The notes: generated by a model from the letters alone, not told the origin. A stretch of 37,325 nt of DNA from Chrysochromulina tobinii (GCA_001275005.1 JWZX01003190.1:1-37325), one strand, 5' to 3'. Numbered from the stretch's first letter, positions 18,510 through 27,853 are shown. Numbers and translations: made by a program.

Positions 18510-19409
18510 TTGAAAACGAAGAATGGCATTCTAATGGGCCACGTCGATCTCGGATCCTAGAGGTGGAGCCGGAGCGTGCGACTGTGTCCAAGTACCAAAG
18601 CTATTCCACACACATGGCACACATGGTCGAGGCAATCTTCAGCGCTCGAAACATATTAATACCGTGTCCGTGAGGCGACCAGGCGTGTCCGGCTGAGCGT
18701 GCAAGGCCCGCGGACCGCGGACGTCGATAACGAGCCCGGCCGGTGGGGGTTGTGCGACCGGACGTATTCGAGTTATGCGTGTGCCCAACCACAGATTCCA
18801 AGAAAATAAAACATGTATTAACAGCCCATTCACAGGAACCCTTCGAAGCGACGCGCGCGTCCCGCCTGCTACTGCACTCGTCGCTCTTCGTGCTCAACGT
18901 GCGTCGGTGCGACCGCTGCACGCGCACACCGCACCACCTTCGCACACGGAATACATCGAGTCCGCTCCCTGGTAGGTGCTTTCTTCCACACGGAGCCCGC
19001 GGGCACTTGTGCATCTCAGGGAGCACACATGCCCTTGCCCCTACGCCTCCCTTCGTCTCTCTCACGACTGTGGGTTTTTTCGCGTGCCTTTCCGCAGTCG
19101 CGCGCCGACAAAAGTCCGCCTCCCTCCTCTCCGCCCCCGCGCGCTTTGCCGCCACGTGACTGCCCAATCCTGAGTCCCCGAGCTGGGCTGCCTCTCTCGA
19201 GGGCATGCGACTCTCCGTTCGCGATGAGCTTCGGAACTACACTCCGCACGCGATTCCCCTCATCCTCGCGGCACGCTGTTGGTGGTTGCATGTCTGCATC
19301 GAGACCCCTGAAGCGTCCTTCAGCTTGCAGCCTCGTGTGGTCCCATATCTCCATGCTGCCGCGAATACACACGCTGCCTAAGCCTCTCTTCTTCTCTCTT
19401 GTTCGCAGG
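18510..19409. other. Region upstream of the WD40 gene
   Basis: About 900 bp with no recognised coding sequence. A splice acceptor (CTCTCTTGTTCGCAG, ending 19408) precedes the WD40 ATG, so part of this region is probably a 5'UTR exon plus an intron. A candidate donor is GTAGGT near 18972. The frame in phase with the WD40 exon is open back to an ATG at 19224, but that stretch does not look like WD40 sequence. Confidence 0.4.
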
Positions 19410-20863
19410 ATGATCGCGATGCTCATCAACTGTGTAGCGGATAAGACCAAGGCCCACAGCGTTGCCATCATCTCGGTCGTCTTTTCGCCCGATGGCACGA
19501 AGATCGTGTCGGGATCGATTGATGGGACGATCAAAGTCTGGGATTTTGGTGCGCCGCGGAGCCTCGAATCGCCCCTCCTTGGCGAAGACTGACGCCATTT
19601 GGCTTGCCTGGCAGACAAACTGGAGCTGTTGAGCGAGAAGACAAACGCCCACAGCGACTGCATCAACTCGGTGGCGTTTTCCCCTGACGGCACCAAGATT
19701 GTGTCTGGATCGTGGGACAAGACGATCAAAGTCTGGGAATCTGGTGCGCCGGAGCCTCGAATCGCCCCTCCTTGGCCAAAACTGACACCTGCTGGCTTGT
19801 CTGGCAGGCAAGCTGGAGTTTCTGAGCGAGAAGACCAACGCCCACAGCAGCTACGTCATGTCGGTGGCGTTTTCCCCGGACAGGACCAAGATCGTGTCTG
19901 GATCGGCTGACGGGACGATCAAAGTCTGGGATTCGGGTGCGCTGCAGCCCTCATATCACCCCTCCTTTTGGCTAAAACTGACGCTTGATGGCTTGCCTGG
20001 CAGACAAGCTGGAGATGCTGAGCGAGAAGACGAACGCCCACAGCCACTGGGTCATGTCGGTGGCGTTTTCCCCTGACGGGACCAAGATTGTGTCGGGATC
20101 GCGCGACGGGACGATCAAAGTCTGGGATTCAGGTGCGCCGCGAGCTCAAAATCGCCCCTCTCCTTGGCCAAAACTGATGCATGTTGGATTGTCTGGCAGC
20201 CAAACTGGAGCAGCTGAGCGAGAAGACGAATGCCCACAGCCAACACCTCACGTCGGTCGCGTTTTCCCCACACGGGACCAAGATTGTCTCGGGATCGGGC
20301 GACAAGACTATCAAAGTCTGGGATTTGGGTGCGCTGGAGCCCTCGAAATCGCCCCTCCTTGGCCAAAACTGACGCCTGCTGGCTTGTCTGGCAGGCAAAC
20401 TGGAGCTGCTGAGCGAGAAGACGAACGCCCACAGAAACTACATCGAGTCGGTCGCGTTTTCTCCGGACGGGACCAAGATTGTCTCGGGAGCGCACGACAA
20501 GACGATCAAAGTATGGGATTCAGGTGCGCCGCGAGCTCAAAATCGCCCCTCCTCGGCCAAATCTGACGCCTGCTGGCTTGTCTGGCAGACAAACTGGAGC
20601 TGCTGAGCGAGAAGACGGACGCCCACCACCACTACGTCAGGTCGGTGGCGTTTTCCCCGGACGGGACCAAGATTGTGTCTGGATCGGACGACGGGACGAT
20701 CAAAGTCTGGGATATGGTCAAGTGGTCTCGCAAAGATCATTTGATGTTCAATGATACCACCCAGCGATTTGTCTTGCTGCTGCTGTGGATGAAAAAATGC
20801 AGTATGAAGTTTCCGGATGATGTGCTAGATCTACTCATCGAAGCTTGCTTGCAAAGCAGGTGA
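19410..20863 (+). CDS. WD40 beta-propeller protein, seven near-identical repeats, one per exon
   Basis: Seven exons: 19410-19548, 19615-19743, 19808-19936, 20004-20132, 20200-20328, 20395-20523 and 20589-20863; 352 residues. Exons 2-6 are each exactly 129 nt (43 residues), all phase 1. Introns are 64-67 nt, all with GTGCGC donors and GGCAG acceptors. Each repeat reads [13 protein letters not shown], then a variable four to six residues, [15 protein letters not shown], [10 protein letters not shown]: the WD40 consensus with its GH-type turn replaced by AHS. Seven repeats make one propeller, a protein-interaction platform. The last exon adds a 49-residue tail ([20 protein letters not shown]). 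The stop follows CAG|GTGAGAGG, a perfect donor, so a further exon is possible. Partner and pathway are unknown. Confidence 0.88.
19549..20588. repeat. Tandem amplification of an exon+intron unit (about 195 bp)
   Basis: Successive exon starts are spaced 193, 196, 196, 195 and 194 bp. The introns repeat nearly verbatim: GTGCG donor, ATCGCCCCTCCTTGGC, CAAAACTGACGC, GGCTTGTCTGGCAG. Intron similarity is as high as exon similarity, so the copies are recent or homogenised. The nearly invariant ACTGAC lies 25-30 nt before each acceptor, where a branch point is expected. Confidence 0.95.
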
Positions 20864-21246
20864 GAGGTGTGGGGTGACGGCGACTGTGGATGTGTCGCAT
20901 CCAATCTGATCCACACGGCTTCGCCGTGTCTAGAGAGTCAATGAGCAGTCGAATGATATTGACTCGATATTGTTGACTTATATCGTATGGAAACCAACGC
21001 CGCTCCCGCTGCCCGGCCGGTGCCGGTATCTCGGACTCGGTGAGTCGGTGTGTCGCGGTTACCACCGTTACCTATGTTGAGAAAGGGTCAGTTGAATCGA
21101 CACACAAGGTACCGACCAGCCACTACCAAACGAAACACAGGACAGACGGGCGCTGTCACCGCGGTCGCGTCGCTCGGTAACTACACCTAACATTCACAGC
21201 TACAACTATAAATGTACGCCGTCAAAGGTGTGAACCCAATTTCCAA
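20864..21246. other. Intergenic region, WD40 to 2OG oxygenase
   Basis: About 380 bp with AT-richer patches (20940-20990) and no recognised coding sequence. If the CAG|GTGAGAGG at 20857-20866 is a working donor, part of this is intron of the WD40 gene. Confidence 0.35.
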
Positions 21247-23441
21247 ATGGAGACGAGTGCGACGTCGCCCTCGAACGCGGTCGCGATGATGACGCAGCAG
21301 GCGGAGGAGCAGTGGCGTCGCGCCGGTGGCCATGTGCTCCCGCCATTCGCACCGATTGCGTGCGCGAGCCGTCGAGCATTTGCGCTCCTGCAGGCGGCTG
21401 CAGCGCTCGACCAGGAGTGCGCACGGCTTCGACAGGAGCTGTGCGAGCTCAACACTGGTGAGGACGCAACGCGCCGCGTGCGCGCGTGCGTCTCGCCAAC
21501 GTCAAAAGCCGGCGCGGCCGCACAGCAGGAGATGGACGATGAGTCCGACGGCAGCGACCTGCAGGGCTCGCTCGTCGCCGCCAATGTGCGGCCCGGGAAG
21601 CCCTTGGTGCTGCTGTCCGCGCGGGACGGGCTCGAGCACCGAGCGCCCGACGGCTCGCTGCGACTGATCGCCGCCGACATGCTCTCCGAGCGAGAGCGCG
21701 AGCAGCTGCTCGCTGGCGGCTTGGTCGCCATGGCCGGCGCCTTCAGCCGCTGCGGCCAGACTACCCTCGGTATCTCCCCGGCTCTCGCGGCGCGTGTGCT
21801 CGCAACGACGGCGTCGGCGTCGGCCGCCTCGGGCGCAGACGGCACCGCAGGCGCTGCGGCCGCGCTCTCCTCCACCGCTATGGCGGGCGCGGACCTTTCA
21901 GGGACGGTGCCGTTGCTCTACCGCGTCGTCGAGCGCGCGCGCCGTCGGGTGGCCGCTGCGTTCGGTGCCGACCTGGCGTCGCTTCGCGTGAGCGACGCCA
22001 CGTTCACACGGCTGCAGCCGGTCAGCACGCCCGGTGCAGGCGGCGCACGCACACGCAAGCCAGGCAGCGCGGCGCGCTCCAGCAGCACCAGCAGCGCGGG
22101 CCACCATGGCAACGATGGCAGCGCTGGCGAGGACGGTGGAGGCGCTTGCACCTGCAGCGAGCACGACGACGTCGTCGACGAGGACGAGCTGCTGGCATGA
22201 GGCCACCGCCGCCTGGTGCTCTCGACGTGGGTCTGCTGCGGCACGATCAGTTCTGCTACTGGCGCGCACACATCGATCAAGTGAGCGCGTCTGAGGACCT
22301 CTGAGGACCTCTGATGACCTCTGATGACCTCTGATGACCTCTGATGACCTCTGATGGCGCGCACACATCGATCAAGTGAGCGCGTCTGAGGACCTCTGAT
22401 GACCTCGGATGACCTCTGATGACCGCTGATGACCGCTGATGACCGCTGGTGACCGCTGATGATCAGGTGAGCGTCGCGGAGTATGAGTACTCGGCACTCC
22501 TCTACCTCACGCGCTATGGTTCGGCCGCGCCCACGGAAGAGGGCGGCACTGGCGCCACTGCCGGCGGCGCCGCTGCCGGCGGCGCCGCTGCCGCCCCAGT
22601 CGGCGATTTTGAGGGCGGGCGGCTCGTCTTCCACGACTTGGACGCCGATCGGGTGGTGCTGCCCGAGCCTGGCGTGCTGGTCGCCTTCGAGTCTGGCGCG
22701 CCCAACCTGCATGCTGTCCAGCGCGTGACGCGCGGCAGCCGCTTCGCGCTCACGATGTGGTTCACAAGCAAGGCAGAGATGCCCGGCGCGGCGGTGGACC
22801 CGACGCACGCGGCGATGCAGCAGTGGGCAGCGGCCCTGCCAGATCCTCGTGTCGATGCCCCGTCCCCCATCACGCCACCGCTCACGGCGGCGCCATCAGA
22901 GGTCATCAGCGGTCATCAGCGGACATCAGTGCTCGCGACAGCGCCGCCGCCGCCTTTGCCGCCGCTGCCAGCGCCACCCTCCTCCAGGCTGCCCTCACGC
23001 GAAGAATCGCTCGTCTCGGCGGCCATCTGTTCTCTACCCGCAAACGATCCGCTCAATCGAGCGCTCGTCATCGCCAACGCCGCGGGCGGCCATCAGCTGG
23101 GTGCCATCCTCGAAAGAGCATTAGGCATCCCTGCTGCTCTAGCATTTGCGACGCCTCGCCCGTCCCCAGGCCAGCCACCGCCGCCGCTGCGGCTGGTGGA
23201 CGGCGTCGGCGGTGCATTGCTTGCGAGCCGCGTCGGCGCGCTCGACGCGCTTCAGACGACGCTGCTGCGGGCTCGGGCCGAGAGGGCAGCTCAGCAGCGC
23301 GCGAAACGGCCCACGCCCACGCAGGCCGTCCCCGGCCTGCAGTCACCGCCTCCAGACCCGCTGCCAGCCCCGCCGGTGGGCGCAGATGCGCCTGCGCCGG
23401 CCAAAAGCGGCGACGATGCCTTCTCCGTGTTCGACTTTTAG
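21247..23441 (+). CDS. 2-oxoglutarate/Fe(II) oxygenase (prolyl-hydroxylase-like)
   Basis: At least two or three exons. The N-terminal part is 21247 to about 22020 (METSATSPSNAV..., RLIAADMLSEREREQLLAGG, LRVSDATFTRLQP). An exon ending at 22280 carries LRHDQFCYWRAHIDQ, and the last exon is 22467-23441 (VSVAEYEYSALLYLTRYG). The iron triad is complete: H-x-D in AHID, and the distal His in GAPNLHAVQRVTRG followed by the 2OG-binding Arg of GSRFALTMWF. DFEGGRLVFHD and PGVLVAFESG are typical of P4H/2OGFOD3-like double-stranded beta-helix enzymes. The intron 22281-22466 is secure (phase 0, Q|V). Between about 22021 and 22240 the frame changes from the first part to the HID exon, so a further intron or an indel lies there. 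The C-terminus (after about 22860) is Pro/Ala-rich. The substrate is unknown. Confidence 0.82.
22261..22466. repeat. 10-bp minisatellite intron with duplicated 5' splice junction
   Basis: Intron 22281-22466 consists of CTGATGACCT/CTGATGACCG decamers with about ten CTGAT copies. The last 20 exon bases plus 24 intron bases (22261-22304) recur without mismatch at 22356-22399, 95 bp downstream, including a second copy of the GTGAGC donor. The acceptor side (GATCAG|GTGAGCG, 22461-22473) also resembles the donor side (GATCAA|GTGAGCG). Confidence 0.95.
22893..22930 (+). repeat. Reverse-complement copy of the intron motif inside the exon
   Basis: GAGGTCATCAGCGGTCATCA is the reverse complement of the CTGATGACCGCTGATGACCTC type decamers that fill the intron about 450 bp upstream. 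Here it is translated as SEVISGHQRTS in the Pro-rich C-terminal part of the oxygenase. Confidence 0.8.
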
Positions 23442-23950
23442 GAGCCCAGTAACCGATGAGAGGGCCCTGCCCCTGAGATGCACAGGTGCGCTCCAGTTCA
23501 TCGCCGGGCGGCAGGCTCCTGTGTCGTCCTGACTCCTGTGCCACTGTCATACGGAGACAACGGTAACGTTTGCACCACGCCATGCACCACACGCGCACAC
23601 CAATTATACGTAAAAGCCTCCCGCTGCGTTGAGCCTGAGACGGTGTGAATGTATTAGATGTTACATGTCACGAAGCCATTCGAGACGATTGGAAAACGTT
23701 CGGTTCGAGCTTGTGTGACCAGTGATAGCTGGACACGGTTTTACGGCGTCACGCGTAATTATGATTCTTGATTGTTGGCCCTTACGTGTGCCACCACAAC
23801 GAGCCCGGGGACCGGACTGTGCTTCGGGACCGCTGCCGCTAGCGCTCGTAAGTGTTTTGTCTTCATACGGCTCGCGCGCAGCGCGGTGCGCGCGCTCCAC
23901 GAGCTTGCAGCTGGTGCCTTGCAGGCGGCGCGCGCCGTCGGCACGTCGGC
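23442..23950. other. Convergent intergenic region
   Basis: About 510 bp between the oxygenase stop (+) and the Orai-PH stop (-). Short open frames show no family features. The stretch 23640-23770 is AT-richer. Nothing is recognised. Confidence 0.4.
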
Positions 23951-25212
23951 TCAGTCCTGCACGATGACGTGAGGTTGGCTGTTTCCACCAGGCGCTGCTG
24001 AGGAGACGCCCCGTTTGGCCATGCGGAATTGATTGATCCAGTCCTCCGTCTCGTCGAGCGTCACTCCTTGTAACTCGAACTTCCGGTCGAGAGGGTTGGT
24101 GGGCACAAGATCGAAGCGGTTGGGCATGTCGCTGTCCGCCTCGCGGACGCGTACCACGTCATACTGCCTCACGTCAATGGGTGCGCCGTGGTTGACGGCC
24201 ACGCGCAGTCGCTCGGCCATCGGGCCCGTGGCAGCACCATAGTCCTCCCACGAGCGGAAGTAGAAAAGGTACGGGCCCTGTAGCACGCAGTACCGCCTTT
24301 GGAACTTGTCGGTGCCGAAGAAGGCGCCCTTCTCGCCCTTTTTGAAGAGCCAGCCCTCGTGCTTCGAGCCGCCCATGGGGGAAGGCTCGCGCGCCGCTTG
24401 CCGATCCAAAGCGTTCGGCCTCATCGCCTCCGCCTGTTCCTCGGCGAGGCGCGAGTACGGCGAGAGCGCTGTGGTGAGCACTCGCATGCAAGGCAGGCCA
24501 TCCGTGGCAATCAACGTACCTGTTCCTCGACGAGGCGTGAGTACGGGACCCCGCGAGCCGCGGCCTCGGCGACATTCGGTGGCGCGGCCTGTGCGTTACG
24601 GCTGCTCGGGTTGAGGCGCGCGAGGTCGACGACGGCGTTGCCGCCCGAGGCCGGGTCTGACACGCGCAGAGCGCCCGTCACCAGCTTGTCCTCGGGGATG
24701 TGGAAGATCTCAAACATCGACGTCATGCGCTTGTAGACCGAGAAGGCAAAGACTAGAAAGATGATCGTGACCATCGATGCGGCGGCACCCATCTTGATCC
24801 AGGCCATGAACACGGCCGCGCTCACGAGGAAGGCGAGCGAGAGCGCCGCCATCGCGAAGATGTGGATGCGGTGGTCGATCAGGATGTGCACGGCGCGCTC
24901 GAGCGAGCCGTGCGGGCCCTGCAGCGCGAGCCGGTGGCCGAAGACGCAGGCGAAGGAGGCGATGCAGAGCACGTAGAGCGAGAGCGCCATCGCCGACGCG
25001 CCGCACACAAAGTAGCACGCCGAGAGCAGCGGCGGCGTGCCCTCGGGGACCTCAAGCTCCACGAGGCTCTCAAAGGAGAAGCCGGCGACAACCGAGGCCT
25101 GCGTGGCCAGGTTGGTGTAGCGCTCGACGTGGAACTCAAGCTCGCGCTGGCGCAGCTCGAGCGCGTTGCGCTTGACGCCCGCGAGCAACACCTGCTTATC
25201 CGCCTGCAGCAT
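23951..25212 (-). CDS. Orai-like four-helix membrane protein fused to a PH domain
   Basis: Exons 25212-24520 and 24433-23951, phase 0, joined as PYSRLVEEQ|AEAMRPNAL; 391 residues. Residues 1-35 form a charged helix (KRNALELRQRELEFHVERYT). Four hydrophobic segments follow at about 36-51, 63-92, 117-138 and 143-163. Helix 1 (ASVVAGFSFESLVELEV) resembles Orai TM1 (SGFAMVAMVEV), with E48/E52 at the selectivity-filter region. The TM2-TM3 loop and ALSLAFLVSAAVFMAW also fit Orai-like proteins of protists. Residues about 248-350 form a PH domain (GSKHEGWLFKKGEKG, FQRRYCVLQGPYLFYF, invariant Trp in ETEDWINQFRMA). A role as a plasma-membrane Ca entry channel tethered by phosphoinositides is inference; the PH domain is firm and the Orai likeness moderate. 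ATG 25212 is a true start. Confidence 0.78.
24434..24546. repeat. 27-bp direct repeat at the two ends of the Orai-PH intron
   Basis: The 86-nt intron (24434-24519, donor GTACGT on the gene strand) ends with a copy of the last 27 bases of the upstream exon. The segment 24520-24546 and the segment 24434-24460 agree at 25 of 27 positions. Splicing thus removes one copy exactly, and the intron's own 3' end would encode the same PYSRLAEEQ. Confidence 0.97.
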
Positions 25213-25574
25213 CGATCACACGACTTCCGCGGAATCGCGCACGCACAAACCCAAACTCGGGGGCTCCGTGTGTTTGACTATTAAAATGCATGAAACGCCT
25301 ACACGGAATCCATGAAGGTCACGCAGGATTAGGTGCTCGTCGTCGTTCGGTCGTCAAGTGTGTGTACATACCGTACGTGCCGCGTGAAAAGATTTATGTG
25401 AATACAAATTCCATGCATTTCACGGCATCCTTCGTCGCCCTGGGTTCACCAACGACCCTGAGTCCGAAAATGAAACACCGCGACGGCGTGAAGAATGTGA
25501 AAAGAGTTGGGGAAAAGCGAGCGTCCCACACGCTCTCACTTGGGACGCGCGCAAAAACATTGCAGTTCGTGACA
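25213..25574. promoter_or_regulatory. Divergent upstream region, Orai-PH / 508-aa protein
   Basis: About 360 bp between start codons. A frame in phase with the downstream gene is open from an ATG at 25290, but third positions are not G/C-biased there, so I treat it as non-coding. ACTATTAAAATGCATG at 25277-25292 is an AT-rich patch that could lie in a core promoter. No specific element is assigned. Confidence 0.35.
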
Positions 25575-27101
25575 ATGAAGCGGTCTCTGCAGATGACGCA
25601 GGAGTTCCATCAGCGTACGCCGACTGAGAACACCATCAGCAATCTGAAGAGGTTCCGCGTGTTCCTTGAACAATTCGACGTCAGCCCGGACGGCACCAAG
25701 ACGCAACTGCACGAGCCCGTGCGCTACCGCTTCGACCTCTTCTTTTCGAATGCGCACTGTCTCGAGGGGTGTAAGGCCTGTCTCGAGGGGTGTTGTCTCG
25801 AGGGGTGTAAGGCTTGCAATGAGAGCATGATCCCTTGCACTCCACCGCCGTGCGTATTGCTCAGGGGCTGGGACGGCACGACCGGCCCGACCGGCACCGA
25901 GGTGGAATGCAAGGGCAACAGAAAGACGGTGACTCTCCAGGTGGGACATACGGTCTCATCGTACGAATGGCGCGCCCACAGGCTGCCACGCGAGAAGAAA
26001 GCGGTCTTTCCACGCTTCCGGCTGCGAGTCGCGCCCGTCGATGAGGTCCTCGCCGCCACGCATCCCTGCCTCACGGTGTTCGGTCCGGAATTCAAGGTGG
26101 TGACGAAGCTCACCACGCCACAACCCATGGCGCAGCCTCTGACGCTTTTCGCCTTCTCGGGGAGTGTCTCGGATTCCTCATCTGCCGCAGCCACCGCCTC
26201 CGTGGGGACCTCGCAGTCTCTGCACCCTGAGCAGTTGCTGAGCGACACGGCGGACGCGGAGTCCGCGCCCTCCGCACGCAATCGAACAGTCGACCAGCGG
26301 ATGAGCGGCAGTTCACCGGTCGCGGAGGCGGGCCAGGCTGCGGACGAGGCAACTATTGAGCAGCTGCTGAGAGACACGGCGGACCCGTTGCCAATAGCAC
26401 CGGGCGAGTGGCAAGGCCCATTGCTAATAGCATCAGGCGAGTGGCAAGGCCAGGAGGCGGATCCGGAGGCGGAGCTGGTCCCGCTGTCGCGCCAGCGGGG
26501 CGAACCCAGCTCCGAGGACCGCTCGCCGACCAAGCGGCGCGCCTCATCGTCCACCGATACGTCCTCGCGTGAATGCCCCTCCCTAGCTGCACCTTTCCTT
26601 GAGGAGCCTATCGCTGAAGCGGAGGGCGAAGCAGTTCTGGACCACCTGTTCAGCGCGGATGAATTTGCCAACATGTTCAGCGTTCTTGATACTGAACTTT
26701 CGCTGAGCGGCCCGATGTTTGGCGGCAACAGCTCCACGTCCACCGAACCCACCGCCTCCCTCGCCACCACCACCGTCTCCACCGCCTCCTTCGCCCCCTC
26801 CACCATCACCACCACCTCCGTCACTGCCCGTAACTTTTCCACCACCACCACCGTCGCCGCCACCACCGACGCGACTGCGCACAGCCCGGAGCTTGACGGC
26901 GGCGCGTACCGCTCGCTGAGCACCGCAGCTACCCCACCACTGATGGAAGAGGTGCTCTCAACGGCCGAGCTCAGCTCACGCGTCGCAGTGCAGAATCAGA
27001 TTATCGGTGCGCTGATGCGCCAGCGAGGCGAGCTCATGAATCAGCTCACGGAGATCAAGAGCGACCGGCCACCCACCACCAACCTGCCGCGCGGGCTCTA
27101 G
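25575..27101 (+). CDS. Unknown 508-residue protein, possible transcription regulator
   Basis: ATG 25575 (MKRSLQMTQEFHQRTPTENT) is chosen because coding-type third positions begin there. Residues 1-180 look like one folded domain: FRVFLEQFDVSPDGTKTQLH, VRYRFDLFFSNAHC, VLLRGWDG, VECKGNRKTVTLQVGHTVSS, FRLRVAPVDEVLA and FGPEFKVVTKLT, a beta-rich pattern with a Cys-rich insert. The rest is Ser/Thr/Ala-rich, with acidic-hydrophobic stretches (HLFSADEFANMFSVLD, repeated EQLLSDTAD/EQLLRDTAD) like activation segments, a basic SPTKRRASS patch and a C-terminal helix (VQNQIIGALMRQRGELMNQL). A DNA-binding domain plus activation region is a guess; I recognise no family. Internal tandem repeats are noted separately. 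Confidence 0.6.
   Translation: MKRSLQMTQEFHQRTPTENTISNLKRFRVFLEQFDVSPDGTKTQLHEPVRYRFDLFFSNAHCLEGCKACLEGCCLEGCKACNESMIPCTPPPCVLLRGWDGTTGPTGTEVECKGNRKTVTLQVGHTVSSYEWRAHRLPREKKAVFPRFRLRVAPVDEVLAATHPCLTVFGPEFKVVTKLTTPQPMAQPLTLFAFSGSVSDSSSAAATASVGTSQSLHPEQLLSDTADAESAPSARNRTVDQRMSGSSPVAEAGQAADEATIEQLLRDTADPLPIAPGEWQGPLLIASGEWQGQEADPEAELVPLSRQRGEPSSEDRSPTKRRASSSTDTSSRECPSLAAPFLEEPIAEAEGEAVLDHLFSADEFANMFSVLDTELSLSGPMFGGNSSTSTEPTASLATTTVSTASFAPSTITTTSVTARNFSTTTTVAATTDATAHSPELDGGAYRSLSTAATPPLMEEVLSTAELSSRVAVQNQIIGALMRQRGELMNQLTEIKSDRPPTTNLPRGL
25757..25818 (+). repeat. In-frame Cys-rich tandem repeat
   Basis: TGTCTCGAGGGGTGT occurs three times, two copies followed by AAGGC, giving CLEGCKA-CLEGC-CLEGCKAC. 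The repeat contains GTGTAAG, so a very short mis-spliced or retained segment is conceivable, but the frame stays open through it. Confidence 0.85.
26388..26453 (+). repeat. 33-bp in-frame tandem duplication
   Basis: Two units encode LPIAPGEWQGP and LLIASGEWQGQ. The period is exactly 33 bp (11 residues), so it is recent and frame-preserving. Confidence 0.85.
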
Positions 27102-27853
27102 TTCGTGCGCAGCTCTGTGGCATCTCCGCTCTCGAAGCCTGCCCGGTCTCTGGGCACGCCTCGAGTGGTGGAATGTGGGCTCAGTCCCTCAGTGGTACAC
27201 AATACAGTGACGGCAGCCCGTGACGTGGGGGGGGGGCAGTGTGCGCTGACCATCTGTATGTATAGCCGAGTCTGAGACGGCAGTTATAGGCTTGGGCAGA
27301 CGCGAACGAATCGCGATCTCGTCCTTCCTGGACCGGACGGGGCGTCCTGACGCTCCTGACGCGCGCCCGGGTCCGCGCGGTAAGAACCGACCGCCCCCCG
27401 ATCGCCGTGACGGCCGAATGCGGTACGGTCTACGGACCTGCGCGCTGCGGACGGAGCGGAGCGCTTTTTCTTAACGTCCGGGTCTTTGTCCGCGAGAGCT
27501 GTGAGAGGTCAATCCGCAGCCGCGTCAGGAGCCACTCGCCAATGCCAGTGACGCACGCAACTAGATATTCTAGACGATACTCATACTGCGCGCTTACACC
27601 TTATTCGTTACTGGAACTTCTGATGCGTTCTGGCTTCTGGGACCCCCCGGTGGCTACACATACGACACACTGCCGTCCTCGTGGCAGCGAGCGGCTCTCA
27701 CGCCAAACAGCGACTAGACTGAAGGCGCCCCTAGACTGAATAGTGACCGTTGCCCTTACGTTGCCCTGGGGCTGCAATACATGTAGGCCCACTCGACTCA
27801 GGCTCCTGGAGCGAGCGTTGGATCTGCTTTGCACCTTGCTGAGCGCGGCCCGT
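27102..27853. other. Convergent intergenic region, no gene seen
   Basis: 750 bp between the stop of the 508-residue protein gene (+) and the stop of COPI beta (-). A poly-G run of nine lies at 27229-27237. Short open frames lack family features. Confidence 0.4.

Noticed and set aside
19985-20566. 193-residue open frame spanning several WD40 units
   Set aside because: It reads through introns and loses the WD40 frame after the first unit. Splicing at the regular GTGCGC...GGCAG sites restores all repeats.
22281-22466. CRISPR-like regular repeat array
   Set aside because: The decamers are contiguous without spacers and the segment is an intron of a eukaryotic gene.
25290-25574. N-terminal extension of the 508-residue protein from ATG 25290
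   Set aside because: Third positions lose the G/C bias and the segment is needed as upstream region of two divergent genes.
25724-26923. 399-residue open frame on the minus strand
   Set aside because: It is antisense to the 508-residue gene, is low complexity, and has no recognisable domain. The plus frame has the better coding pattern, including frame-preserving repeats.
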